The notes beneath the pieces are model-generated. The model was given only the letters and a program-made list of their open reading frames with translations. It was not told where the DNA came from and ran no database searches. A stretch of DNA of 64,000 nucleotides from Acrasis kona (lineage: Eukaryota; Heterolobosea; Eutetramitea; Acrasida; Acrasidae). Made by a program: the position numbers and the translations under genes. Shown here one piece after another: positions 9,996 through 20,731 of this stretch (positions within the stretch are counted from its first letter, which is position 1; each line of letters begins with the position of its first letter). Where the stretch lies: the NCBI GenBank assembly GCA_026419775.2, contig JAOPGA020001336.1, forward strand, positions 19,862 through 83,861, read 5' to 3'.

Positions 9996-11370
9996 TTACA
10001 ACGAGTTGAATTCAGTTACATCATCAAGTGTCGTGACGTTCAGTGACGCATCTTGAGAAGAAGTGTATTGATCTTCGAGTTCAGAAATTACGACAAAAGA
10101 AGTCTCCGCCGCAGCACCAATCTGTTGAATGTTGAAATTCTCTCCATGCAAGTGATCCAGTGATACTTTCCCCAACAAAGAAGCAGTCTTCTCTCTTCCA
10201 AGTTGTCCATGCGAATTGTCACCGAAAGAATATAAAGTTTGGTTTTTGGTAAGAATTAAACTGTGGCCTCTTCCGGCCGATATATCCACTACTTCAGAAT
10301 CAAATAACTCTTTGTGTAGGTAACATCCTCCCGGAAAATCTTTGGCATACTCTTGAATAATGTCGTCATCTAGTTTGATCCGATCTTCGGAATTAGCACA
10401 ATTAAAAGGATCGCCCAGAACAACAACTTGTTTATTGGAATTCAACAACAATGAATGATGTCTTCCCACGCTCATCTTTAGGAACCAATAATCGCCTACT
10501 CCGTGCTGTGCGTTCAATATTTCGTGTGGAAGATTTTTTCCATACAAATGAATTTTTCCAGCTTTGTTTAAAGTCATGGTTTCATTCATTGTGGCATCAA
10601 CGTCGACGACAGTGTCCGAAACATTATTGATGCGCGAGAAACCGCGATATTTGTTGTTTAATGTAAGGTCTGCAACGTAGACTTTACCTTGGCTTGTTAG
10701 GAAAACACTGTGTCTGTATCCACAAGTGATTTTGGAAATGTGTTCGCCGTGCTCAAGCACAGTGAATTGTAGCATCGATACCTTTAAAAGATTGCTCTCA
10801 ACGAGAGAGGTTGGTAGCTGTCCTTTGCTTTTGTTAGTTGAAATAATGCGATGACAAGCTCACCATTTTCGTTCCAACCACACCCGTATAGTTTGGATTC
10901 CTTCCTCAAAAATAAAGTATGCCCCTCTCCAGTTGCAATCTGTATTACATTCTCTGTTGAAGGAATTTTGGTCACAGTTGATATCTTTCTACTCTTCATT
11001 CCTAAACCGAGGTTGGCATGCTTAAAATTAAATACACAAGTAAATTAACAATTACCTGGTTCCAACCAAATCCATAACATCCGTCTTCAGTCAGGAGCAC
11101 AGTGTGCCAAGCTTTTGCGCTGACCTGTTTAACCTTTCTGGATTCAAACTGAAGAAAGTCTGGGTTCATCAAAAATGTCCTTTCATCGTTCTCTTCTTGC
11201 ACTCTACCGGTATTACCTTCCGAGTTTCTACCCCAGGTTATAATACACCCAGGCCCAAGAACAGGGTATGGTATAATCTCGTTGTATCTTCCTTCTGTGT
11301 TATCTGATTGTTCATCTACATCTTCTTGAATAATATCATCTTCTATGCTCTTGCTTGTGCTTGTTCCCAT
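9996..11370 (-). CDS. RCC1-repeat protein, possibly N-myristoylated
   Basis: Three exons: 11370-11056, 11020-10864, 10822-9996; introns 11021-11055 (35 nt) and 10823-10863 (41 nt, ACTAAC branch site). Product about 432 residues. RCC1/RLD blades are recognised by the repeated G-x-G-H/W-x-x-x-L pattern: ITWGRNSEGNTG, AKAWHTVLLTEDGCYGFGWN, GEGHTLFLRKESKLYGCGWN, GYRHSVFLTSQGKVY, GRGHSLILTKNQTLYSFGDN with SHGQLGRE. The N-terminus MGTSTSKS fits a myristoylation signal (Gly2, Ser6). RCC1-fold proteins act as Ran or other small-GTPase exchange factors or as scaffolds; nothing here fixes the partner. An AATAAA lies directly after the stop codon. Confidence 0.85.
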
Positions 11371-11993
11371 TACCTGTTACACCAAGAATATTGTAAACAG
11401 GAAACTCCTGCTACCCCGGTGTTATACCGTATATATTTCAGATTTAGTTAAAACTGTAAAAAGTACATCACATTTCTTATGCCTTGTTGCACTCCTAGTT
11501 ATAGTCTGCCTGCAGAGTACAGTTCAGGCAAGGAGGATTGTACTTTCAGACACAATAGTAAGCGGGAACCTTGAATACTGCATTAAAAGCCAGAGAGATA
11601 CAATCATTTATAATACACCACCTGCAAGGCGCTATAACTATTTATTAATAACAACTTGAGGAAAACAGTAGGACAGGAAGTTGAAAAGAAGCTTGTGGGA
11701 AAGCAGACCGTCTTTCGTTCAGAGTCATTATAGAAAATGAATAATCTATCTGACAATAAACACTTTTCAAAAATGCTCTACTTTTATTCTACAATACTCG
11801 CAATGTAATGGCAACTAGAAATACTCTTTGACCGTGGTCATTTAGCAGTAGTAAAAAAACTGCTCAGATGAAATTCGAAGCTTTATTGACTTGTTAAGAT
11901 ACTGTCTTGAATCAGTTCAAATTAATTCTACTGATTTTTGGGATGTGTACAAGGTTGACGGTTACATTTATTATTAAATTTTTGTAAGAAGAG
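11371..11993. other. Intergenic, divergent promoter region (about 620 nt)
   Basis: Between the RCC1 gene and the WDR20-like gene. An open plus-strand stretch (11345-11659) has a hydrophobic run but overlaps the RCC1 start antisense and has no suitable ATG before the hydrophobic part; it is not called. Nothing else seen. Confidence 0.4.
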
Positions 11994-13532
11994 ATGGGAA
12001 CGTTTTTAAAATCACCCGAGGGTCAATACAAACTCGCACATGAGTATAAGGCCAAAAGAACAGAGAAAGATACGAAGATCACGAGGAGAAGCGAATTGAT
12101 ATCTGCGAGTATTGATGTTATAGAACATGCTGATCAAAATGAAACAACATCTTACGTGACTTTAAACAGCCCTGGCAATATAACTTTCTATAACCTTACG
12201 AAACAAGTATGTTGTTACACTTTCAAATTTCTAACCTTTTAGGGGACTACTAAGATCTTAAGCTGCTCGGGTGCTGTGCCTATCTGTCATAAAATCAATA
12301 GAGTATCTTCTTTTACAAAAGAGCAGAATTTAGATATAATAGTCGGATTCAGTACCGGTGACATAGCAATAGTGACCCAAAAGTCCCCAAATCTAACTTT
12401 TAACGCAAATGTTTGTCAAATCCGTCAAGTACATCTCTAATTTATAAGAAAGTAGTTGATAAAACAGGAGTAAAATGCGTTTCTTGGGGTCCACCGTCGA
12501 ATCGCAGGAGAGAATCTGATTTGTTTCTTGCAGGTCATGAAAGTGGCAATGTTTATGTGTATAATAAAATGCTCCTACCCTCTGAGGAGGAGTCACTAAT
12601 ACCGCCTGACGGTAAATACAATGAAAAGTACTTGCACACTTCAGTTTTTTTTAATGTATTTTTACAGTCAGTTTTTTGCTATCCAAAGAGAAGTGAGAAG
12701 AGTGAATCCAATCTCAAGAATACGCACTTCAAACGCTCCAATAACAGGTACGTGCTTAAAACCAACAACCATTAATGCTTAGATATAAAATTCTCTCCTA
12801 ACGGCCAACTTTTAGCAGTTGCATCCATGGATGGACACTTGTATGTGATTGATTTTGTTAATTTGAAGTGAGTATAACAGGTTCAACAAGTACTAAACTT
12901 TTAGGCTACATTTGGTGTTTCAATCGTTTTATGGAGCAGTCCTGTGCTGCTGTTGGTCTCCTGATGCAAGATACATTGTGACTGGTGGCGAGGATGATCT
13001 AATCAGCGTATACAACGTTCAAGAGAGATGCATTCTAGCAAGAGGACGCGGACACTCATCATACGTATCGAAGGTCACTTTTGACACTGATCAGTGCGAC
13101 TCCGATCGTTACCGCATTGTGAGTGCAGGTCAAGACACACGCTTAATACTATGGGACATTGATAAACAAGAACAAATTGTGGATGGAGCTGTTGACATTA
13201 TAGATGGAAAAAAGAAGCAAACATCAACGGCACCTAAAAAGGACGAACCGATACTAGTAAGATCACGCCCCCAGAACGAAGTTCCCTACTTTGAACCAGT
13301 AGGAGTCAAAGCTCATGCTGACCCTTTGAGAGATGTCATTACTTTCAGCAAGGGAATCATTACGATTTGTAATCAAGGAGTTGTGAGGCTCTGGTCCAGG
13401 CCAAGTAAGGACTCATCACCAGTCGGAGCGGATTATGTGGACGAATCGGGTCAAGAGGAAGAACAACAAGAACTACACCATAATGATTTGGATCTAGAGT
13501 TGATGCAAGATGACACGAAAAATGATTTATAA
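11994..13532 (+). CDS. WD40-repeat protein of the WDR20/DMWD/CreC type
   Basis: Six exons: 11994-12206, 12243-12410, 12449-12627, 12668-12747, 12783-12867, 12905-13532; all five introns are 35-40 nt. Product about 450 residues. Family wording is strong: VVDKTGVKCVSWGP, LAGHESGNVYVYN, KFSPNGQLLAVASMDG, FYGAVLCCCWSPDARY, TGGEDDLISVYN and ARGRGHSSYVSKVTFD. In animals and fungi WDR20/CreC activates the deubiquitinases USP12/USP46/CreB; that role is inferred here. The C-terminus is an acidic Glu/Asp tail. The last codon and stop (TTA TAA) overlap the last codon and stop of the convergent eIF3f gene. Confidence 0.88.
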
Positions 13533-14408
13533 AGTGTTTGACAATTTCTGAGCAATGTTCAACTGTGCCTTCATCATGTTTGACAAATAGCAGACCATCA
13601 ATAAATCTTGAAGTTGACCGTTGAATTCTCTGTCAAATTGTTCGTGGTTAAGTTTTGGTAGGCTGTTCAATGTCTCAGACAAGAACCTTCCAATCTTTGC
13701 GTTTGGCGCCTTCTTCTTGTTGACCACATCATCCACATATGCTGAAACTTTGTTTAATAGGTCCAGTAACTTTTCTACGGATCCCTCTAGTTGTTTGATT
13801 TCATCTGATGAGTCTTGTTCATTTGTGGTTATTCTTCTTTGGTTATTAATGAGAGAATTGACTAGAAACATTAAAAAGGATTAGAGTTGCAGTTGCTTAC
13901 CTCCGATTTTTTCATTTTCGCTCACCTTGTAAAAGACTGGAACTTCTTCAAACTGTACTTCTGTATTTTGATCTCCGTTAACATCAGAGTGTCCAATGTA
14001 AGTTTTGAATGGCTGTTGGGTTTTGTTGTAGAGGTTGGTGTTGGTATCTACTACTAAAAGTACTGGGTATGGTCTCATTACTTGATACAGATCGTGGATT
14101 AGTTTATCACTTTCTGTATAAGTTTCGCCTGTTGCGTACCACCCAATAACAACGTCGCTTGGGTAAACAGTTTTGTGACAATCCAACATGTTTTTGTGAT
14201 ATTCCAAATCGATTTCGAGAGTGTCGTCAAGCTCCTTGTATGGCACGGGGAAGCTGCTCTTAATTTCAATCACACCCTCTTTGTGCTCTCCAACCAGGGT
14301 TCCCACAATACGTGTTGTGGTGCTATCTATTGATCTTCTTGCATAGTGGTCCAAGACGGATAATATAACAACTGGATGTATCTCGTATCTGTTCTGTTGC
14401 GATTCCAT
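13527..14408 (-). CDS. Eukaryotic translation initiation factor 3 subunit F (MPN domain)
   Basis: Two exons: 14408-13901 and 13861-13527; intron 13862-13900 (39 nt). Product about 280 residues; ATG at 14408 chosen because the longer frame upstream begins only with TTG. MPN domain: YEIHPVVILSVLDHYARR, TTTRIVGTLVGEHKEG, DVVIGWYATGETYTESD and PVLLVVDTN, typical of eIF3f. The JAMM metalloprotease signature (ExnHxHx10D) is absent, as expected for an MPN-minus structural subunit. The C-terminal part (LEGSVEKLLDLLNKVSAYVDDV) matches the eIF3f helical tail. The protein would sit in the eIF3 complex on the 40S ribosome. Confidence 0.88.
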
Positions 14409-15079
14409 GTTTTCACACTTCTTACAATCAAGGTTGACCAATAATCCATTCAAATCGATTCAAAATTTAACAAGAATTAATCACAGCAGAGAGAAGTCTT
14501 GGAATATCAATCATTTTATGTACGTCAAGTTTTAATTGGTTGAATGCATGTAATTTTTTATGAACAGAAGCCATTTGTTTAATCTAATATGTATATTACT
14601 ACATTATCGATGGATCGAAATTGAAACGATCAACATCGATGTACATTTTCAAATACTCGATGACTGAACAAAGAGGCTTTAAAACTAGTATTTGTCAATA
14701 CATAATAAACCACGCACCACAGCGACTCTGACAGCAATAAAGAATCGAAAGAGGTATTATTGGTGTATTATGCGAGCAACAAGGAAAGAATGGAGTGAAA
14801 AATTGGAGGAGAGTGACCAATCTCCCAAAACAACTACTTGAGAGGAGAGAACAATACTACTCCAATATATTACATTGCCTACTTCGTCACTGAAGACTTG
14901 TATCGTCTAGTGCGGGAGAGAAGTTGTATTCTCTTTTAAAGGAATTGACTGAACATTATGTTTTATTCAATTAACAATCAATAAACGAATCCATATTTCA
15001 TAAATGTTTGATCATTTGAACGTCATGGTCCAAGCTGCAATGTTTTTCTGTTTGGTTGATTATTATTTACAATTTTGCA
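14409..15079. other. Intergenic, divergent promoter region (about 670 nt)
   Basis: Between eIF3f and the CDF transporter gene. Contains several copies of the word ATCGAT (14600-14660) and CTCTCC-type purine/pyrimidine runs, but no supported gene or clear RNA. Confidence 0.4.
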
Positions 15080-16620
15080 ATGCTGACAAGAGAGCAAAAT
15101 CCATCCCTCACAGGAAGGTTGCTTGATAAACTTCAGGGATATATGAGAGATGTAAAGCAATACATTTTATTCAATTCGAAAAATATATGGAACCAGCATA
15201 TAACACTTCGGCCACTTATAATATATTCATCTGCACTTACCATTCTTGCTATATTAGAATGTTTTGTCGCATTCATGTTTTCTCATTCGTTGGTTATTAT
15301 ATTTTGTGCTTTCTATACATTACATCGAGCCCTCCACTACATTATAATGGTGACGGGCCACATTTTGGAGAAGAAAGTCGAACTCAACCGGTCATTATTT
15401 ACAGCATATTCTTATGGGTACAGAAGAGCAGAGGTGGTTCTACGATTTTCGAACTCTATATTCGCTGCCTTCATTTCATTTGCATTCATCACGGAAGGTA
15501 TTCAAAGATTGGCAGAACCACACCACTACCACATGTAAGCAGTTTTCATTCAGAATCTCACTTTAAAAGGGAGTATATCACCATGATTGCACTTGTGGGT
15601 GTACTAGTTAATTTTTTTGGTGTGTATCTGTTCTCTCCAACCAGTGGCGTCATCAACAGAAAAGGAACAGCATCAACCACTCCATACTCATACAAAAACT
15701 TTTCGCTACCATCAGTCTCGGGATCTAACAATACTTGGCAAGAATTAATTCTAAACATTCAAAACCATTTAAAGAAGCAAAGACAGTTTATTTACGAATG
15801 GATAGTAGAATCCCACGCACATATTGCAGCATTTGTAACCGCCTTGTTTATATCCACAATTGGAGACTACCTTGACGTCGTTATAGCATTCATAATGAGC
15901 ATATTAACTTTTACTTTAGCACTACCACCTATCGTAGAAGCTTCCTCCACTCTCCTACAGACTACACCTGACAGCGTCATGGTCCAGTTAAGTCGATGTG
16001 TAAACGAATCCAGCAAGTTGGAAGATGTTTTGGAGTGCTACGGAGAACATTTCTGGACGGTCGGGCCAGCCTCTTCAGCAAGTTCAAAAACACACGTCAT
16101 AGGAAGCATGCAAGTAAGAGTTGTGGAGGGAGCCAACGAACAAACAGTTCTAAGAAACGTACAGAGAGTCTTCGCAGATAAAAAGAGTTTCTCAATAGAT
16201 TTGACGATACAAATTGAAAAGAGAACCTTGAGAGAAAGTTCAAATTCTTCATTGTCATCTCCTAGTAATGTTCCCATTTCTCAATCTAACACTTCCACAT
16301 CACTGCAGGTCAACCGTTCCACACCTCCTCAACAACCATTAGCTGCCGCCGTCACCGACACAACAAAACCAGAACCCACAACAAACACAACTGCAACTCC
16401 AGTCATTATAAATCAACCAATAGATGCATCGCACGAAGGATTGGGTTTATACATTGAAGAACAGGAATCACAAAGTGACGACGAGGATGACATGTTTAGA
16501 AAACTAAAGAAGACTGGTAGTGCGACTAATTTAATGAACCGCAATATGAATAAAGTACCATCGACTCACACAATAATGGATTTGGATCGTGAACTGGATT
16601 TGCTTGATAAGAACGTCTAA
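15080..16620 (+). CDS. Cation diffusion facilitator (ZnT-like) membrane protein with degenerate metal sites
   Basis: Two exons: 15080-15534 and 15570-16620; intron 15535-15569 (35 nt). Product 501 residues. Six hydrophobic segments arranged as in CDF transporters, with the signature SYGYRRAEVVLRFSNSIFAAF and EGIQRLAEPHHYHM. The Zn-binding HxxxD pairs of TM2 and TM5 are not intact: TM5 reads ESHAHIAAFVTAL, keeping His but not Asp four residues on, and TM2 lacks the Asp. The C-terminal cytosolic domain (LEDVLECYGEHFWTVG) is followed by a disordered Thr/Pro-rich tail of over 150 residues. Degenerate CDFs in other organisms act as heterodimer partners; that is the likeliest role here. The stop overlaps TAATAAA. 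Confidence 0.8.
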
Positions 16621-16668
16621 TAAAATATTTGTTTACCCGAAGTTGTCTTACATTATTTTATTTACAAC

Positions 16669-17142
16669 ATGTCATCCATCTTGAACTCAAAGTCACCAGT
16701 GGTCATCAAGAGCCTTGCCAAGAAGTACGACTCTGATGGTAGCAACACAATTAACAGCTTTGAACTTGGAAACCTTATTTCTGACATGGGATTTACTGTT
16801 TCCAAAACTCAGGTAGATGCACTCCTAATGTTGATCGACAAAGATGCCTCAGGTTCGATAAATATTGACGAGTTTGTTCAATGGTGGACTCAAACCAAAA
16901 TTACTGATGTACTGAACAACCAAAATACCATGCATCTTATCACTGAAGCATCCAAGTTATTTAAAAAATACGACGTAGATGGATCGAGAAAGTTAAAACA
17001 AAACGAAGTGACCAATCTACTCCGCGACCTTGCTCAATGTGACTCAACTAACAGCGTAAAAGATATGATAGCATCCTTAGACCGCACAGGTGACCAAGAG
17101 ATTGATTTTCACGAATTCTGCGTTTGGTTACGCTGGTTTTAA
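16669..17142 (+). CDS. Calmodulin-like protein with four EF-hands
   Basis: 157 residues, single exon, ATG at 16669, 48 nt after the CDF stop. Four EF-hand loops: DSDGSNTINSFE, DKDASGSINIDE, DVDGSRKLKQNE and DRTGDQEIDFHE. The first, second and third keep the usual Ca-binding spacing; the third has Lys at position 8 but keeps Asp1, Asp3, Ser5 and Glu12; the fourth is plausible. Spacing and length fit the calmodulin/centrin superfamily but the sequence is too diverged to call calmodulin itself. It would sense Ca2+ in the cytosol. The stop codon forms TAATAAA. Confidence 0.9.
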   Translation: MSSILNSKSPVVIKSLAKKYDSDGSNTINSFELGNLISDMGFTVSKTQVDALLMLIDKDASGSINIDEFVQWWTQTKITDVLNNQNTMHLITEASKLFKKYDVDGSRKLKQNEVTNLLRDLAQCDSTNSVKDMIASLDRTGDQEIDFHEFCVWLRWF

Positions 17143-17339
17143 TAAATGACGTCCCCAGATAACTGCTTGGATTTGTTTGGTTTTGTCATTTTTGAATACT
17201 AGTCTTACACAGCGAAGTTACCCAGTAACGTAACCCAAACGATGTTACTCATAGATTTATCATACTTACATACCTTAAGGGGAACCTTTCATTGAAGAAC
17301 ACAACTTGAAAACTTTACAAAAATTGAACCAAATTGTAG

Positions 17340-17906
17340 ATGGAGGACCTACCACAATTGGGAGGCTCTAATCCAAGAACAAATGGGGTCCAATCATCAA
17401 TGGCAGCATTTAAGAGGAACAGTACTCAAATGAAGAGCATAACAGCAAAAGTTGACAAGGTCTTAGACCAGCTCACCGAAAAAGAACAAGTATTGAAGAG
17501 AGAAATGGAGCAGTTGGAATTTAAAAGACAGAAACAAGAAAAGAAACGTTTATGGATCAACGAACATCTACGTGACACTCCAGGTTTCTTTCGAACAGCA
17601 TCTAACAAGTATGTAGTCCATACATGCTCATGCGATAATAATTCTGCATCACAAAATGAACGATTTGGAGGACTTCACTACATTATTGATAAATTAGAGG
17701 AGGAGATCAAGCGACAAAAAGATAAGTGCTCTGAATTAAAGAAAGGTTTACGTGAGGAGCAAACAAAAAATTCATTATTGACAAAGCAATTACAAGATAA
17801 GAATGACAGCCTTGTAAAAGAGTTGACCCAGGAGCAATTGAAAAATGTAGACCTCAGAAGGAAAGTCAGAGAGTTAAAAAAGAAGAATCCCTACATAATA
17901 ACATAG
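17340..17906 (+). CDS. Hypothetical coiled-coil protein
   Basis: 188 residues, single exon. Two coiled-coil stretches, about residues 30-75 (VLKREMEQLEFKRQKQEK) and 115-185 (IIDKLEEEIKRQKDKCSELKK, then Lys/Glu/Leu heptads), flank a short segment with HTCSCDNN. No family recognised. The last codons read ITT-like and stop immediately, so a further exon is not needed. Confidence 0.7.
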   Translation: MEDLPQLGGSNPRTNGVQSSMAAFKRNSTQMKSITAKVDKVLDQLTEKEQVLKREMEQLEFKRQKQEKKRLWINEHLRDTPGFFRTASNKYVVHTCSCDNNSASQNERFGGLHYIIDKLEEEIKRQKDKCSELKKGLREEQTKNSLLTKQLQDKNDSLVKELTQEQLKNVDLRRKVRELKKKNPYIIT

Positions 17907-18084
17907 TAAGTAAGCAAAGTGCTTTGTGTATATTAGTTGAGCATAATATAAATGTAATAAATATATTTCCCAGATGCATCATCGTGCTTAGACTTATGGA
18001 GTTAAGTGGATTGTAAAACTTGACCTGTTATTTTCACTTCAAAAATGATCAATGAATTAACTATTATTTAACTAAACATCCGAA

Positions 18085-18378
18085 ATGGTGGAAGCAGTCG
18101 AAACATATGAGACCAAAAGTAGTAATGAATTTAATGGAGAGGCAGCCCATATTACTGAGACAGAGCCCATATTGGCAATTAAACCCGCTATCGTGACTGA
18201 ACCTGTTGTAAAATCCCTTGAACCAGTGGAAATAACAACAGATATTGATGCAATTCCCAATGCAGTGGTGGTAGAGCCAGTGGAAGAGGTCCAACCTAAA
18301 AAAAAAGAGAGTTTCCTTACTAAATTGAAAGAAAAGTTTACCAAGAAGAAGACGCCCACACCCACAACTACAAAATAA
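18085..18378 (+). CDS. Small acidic/basic hypothetical protein with PVE-type repeats
   Basis: 97 residues, single exon, ATG at 18085. The middle part repeats a motif of the form I/V-x-E/K-P-V/I (TEPVVKSLEPVEI, VVVEPVEEVQP); the C-terminus is Lys-rich with an amphipathic helix (SFLTKLKEKFTKK) that could bind membranes or acidic partners. No domain recognised and the composition suggests disorder. The AATAAA signal includes the stop codon. Convergent with the Abraxas-like gene; stops are 37 nt apart. Confidence 0.55.
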   Translation: MVEAVETYETKSSNEFNGEAAHITETEPILAIKPAIVTEPVVKSLEPVEITTDIDAIPNAVVVEPVEEVQPKKKESFLTKLKEKFTKKKTPTPTTTK

Positions 18379-18415
18379 ATACAACATTAACTCAATAATT
18401 CAAAATTTGTATTTA

Positions 18416-19624
18416 CTACACCGTTTGGTTCTTGTTACTATTTGACTCCTTCAAGTGTCGCTCAATACTCTCTATTTTTTCGATACAATGTGACAGTTCA
18501 AGCATCAGCATCAAATTGTCTTTATATTCTTTTTCATATTCTTCTAAATGTACTTCATTCTTTCTACGAAATGTTAATATTGTTGACATAAAACTTACTT
18601 TAGTTGTTCGTCGGTAAATGTTTCCATCTTTTCTGTTATGCTTCCATTATTAGAAATTTCCAACATACACTGCTTGAGATCAGACTCGAGTAACTTTTCA
18701 TCAAGTTCACAACAAAACTGGGAGTCATTTTGCCATGATAAATTTGTTTCGTATAGTTCCGACATTTGTCCTGTGTGTATGACTAAATTAATGTCTTGTC
18801 TCAACTCTAATACACTAAACCTTTCGGGTCTTATAAAGGATAGGTAGCTTTGGTCTGGAAGCAGTGGAGAGGGATCTTCATTTACATTATAAACTAAATG
18901 ATTTTTCTCCCCTGAACCGTTATTAGGCGTGAGCACCATTTTTTTTACGATGGGAGTCATGGGCAGAGAGAAATATGGCTGCTTATAAAAATTAGAATAG
19001 TACGAATTATAGGCACGATTAAATAAAGAATCTAGATAAGGGGTAGTTATTACTACAGAGTGTGCCTGAGTTGTGGTCTTGAGAATATCTAGTTGTTCGT
19101 TCTTCTCTTTGGTTTCGGCTAAAAATCAGATAATGTTATAAATTTTGAATTGGAACGTCTTACACTTTGTTATTGTGAGACCTATCTGTGATATAAATAA
19201 TTCGCGTAGATACCCACTGGTTTCCTTGTCTTCTAGTAGCATTATGTAAACACATCAGAAAAATTAAAAACAAACTCTCTTCAAGGTTTCTTCTCGTTAT
19301 CATATATTGCATATACTGAAACATATCTTTTATAGAGCTGTAATCCATGGGTTCTTTTGATACCTTTAAATAAAATAAAAAGGTTGGAAATAGACATACC
19401 CTAAACCACCCTACAACCACAGATTTTCCTTTGACCTTGTTTTTATGATCACATATAATTTGGTGGTATTGTGCCTCGCTGTAGCAGACCTCAAACGACT
19501 TTACCGTGATTTCTCTGCCTTTATTGTGGGTTCTAATAACTCCTAACAAGAGCCCCGAACGCACCATAAAATCATGCGTGCCACACATTCTTGTGAATAA
19601 ATCTTTATGTATGTTCACCAACAT
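18416..19624 (-). CDS. Abraxas/FAM175-like MPN-minus protein
   Basis: Five exons: 19624-19400, 19363-19276, 19232-19164, 19118-18599, 18563-18416; introns 36, 43, 45 and 35 nt. Product about 349 residues. The N-terminal MPN-like domain shows FMVRSGLLLGVIRTHN, VKGKSVVVGWFR and a SIKDMFQYM helix; there is no JAMM metal-binding motif. The C-terminal 50 residues are coiled coil (HLEEYEKEYKDNLMLMLELS). The order MPN-minus domain then C-terminal coiled coil is that of Abraxas/ABRO1, which scaffold the K63 deubiquitinase BRCC36 in BRCA1-A and BRISC complexes. The match is moderate and the second and third exons are small, so the model should be treated as probable. Confidence 0.68.
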
Positions 19625-19680
19625 GTCAAGGTGTTCGTGGAATAATTAATTTTGCTTGTCAACCTTACAAAAACGTTGCC

Positions 19681-20355
19681 ATGAGTACGAACGCTACGCT
19701 ATCGGATAAGGAGTCTGTTCTACAAAGAATGGAAGATGCCCAGGTATACTTAGCTCGACATCATATAAAGGAGCTATATGCAAAGCTTGTCTATGAAGTT
19801 ACTTTGCTTAGGGTCAACGATCCAGTAGCATACTTTGAAAAGAGGATTCGCGACATCATGAAGCATGGTCTCTCTCACGAACTGATAAACCCCAGGGTTA
19901 TTTTTGTAATTGGATGCACAAAACAGTTGCATTCCTACGTGTACAACAGAATTTGTTCTTTATTTAACTTCAAGTATATAAAGTAAGTTTGAAAATATTT
20001 TTATTCATTAGTTACACCAAATAGTACTGATGAAGAGATGCCAAAAAAGAATGAGGACGAACCAATGCACGTGACATTGTATAATGTCATAAATGATACG
20101 ATGTCAAAATCAGACAACAATGACTTTTTGATAGATTGTTTCCCGAAGAATTTAAAAGAAGCGTTGGAATTTGAGCAATCATGTGAATGCCACTGTGTTC
20201 TTTACATTGAAGATGAGAATGACGATGCGGGAGGTGACCAAGACCTACTGGTTCTAAAGGAGTATTTCAGGGCTCTGGATAAGCTAAAAGTGTTTAAACT
20301 TGTCAATAACAACGCAGATGCAGTGGTGGAGGAGATCTCTAAATTATTTTTGTAA
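19681..20355 (+). CDS. RIIa/DPY30-type domain fused to a degenerate adenylate-kinase-like domain
   Basis: Two exons: 19681-19982 and 20025-20355; intron 19983-20024 (42 nt). Product about 210 residues. Residues about 20-55 (YLARHHIKELYAKLVYEV, then NDPVAYFEKRI) match the RIIa/DPY30 docking helix pair. The rest follows adenylate kinase topology: PRVIFVIGC (beta-1), then FLIDCFPKNLKEALEFEQ in place of the AMP-lid motif FLIDGFPRxxxQ. The P-loop that should follow beta-1 (GGPGSGKGT) is replaced by GCTKQLHSYV, so ATP binding is probably lost. Such RIIa-AK fusions are common in flagellar radial spokes and the axoneme; a structural role there is inferred. Confidence 0.72.
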
Positions 20356-20366
20356 ATTTACATCTT

Positions 20367-20701
20367 TTATAGACTTTTATGTTCTTTATGGTGCTCACAG
20401 TCGTGATGATGCTCCTCGTCTTCACTATCTGATTCATCTGAGTCGCTCTCGTCAAACCTCCTCTTTTTGTGAAATATGCAGCACTCTGTTAATGTTATAC
20501 ATTGTCCATATTACGCGTGTCGTTACTTTTTGATGTTCTCATCTTTTTAAATTCATTGTCTTCTGTATCTTCTGTCCATTTAACACCCTTCGATGGGCTT
20601 TCTTCTGCTTTTTTCGCTTTTAGTTTTATAACTGCACTTCGCTCTTGTGGTGTGATTGTTTGAACCTCCGACGTTGTGTTCACGGTTGATATGTTGGACA
20701 T
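20367..20701 (-). CDS. Protein phosphatase 1 regulatory inhibitor, PPP1R11/YPI1 family
   Basis: Two exons: 20701-20527 and 20485-20367; intron 20486-20526 (41 nt). Product 97 residues. The family core is clear: GVKWTEDTEDNEFKKMRTSK, then KCCIFHKKRRFDESDSDESD and a His-rich tail (EEHHHDCEHHKEH). V-K-W is the RVxF-like PP1 docking site. PPP1R11 in animals is a PP1 inhibitor and an E3 ligase; YPI1 in yeast is nuclear. An in-frame ATG also exists at 20746 but would overlap the divergent neighbour that starts at 20732, so 20701 is preferred. Confidence 0.88.
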
Positions 20702-20731
20702 TTTGGATTCTAAAAATATGCTGTTATCACG

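Noticed and set aside
11345-11659. Plus-strand open frame with hydrophobic run
   Set aside because: Overlaps the RCC1 start antisense, and the hydrophobic part is not preceded by a suitable ATG.
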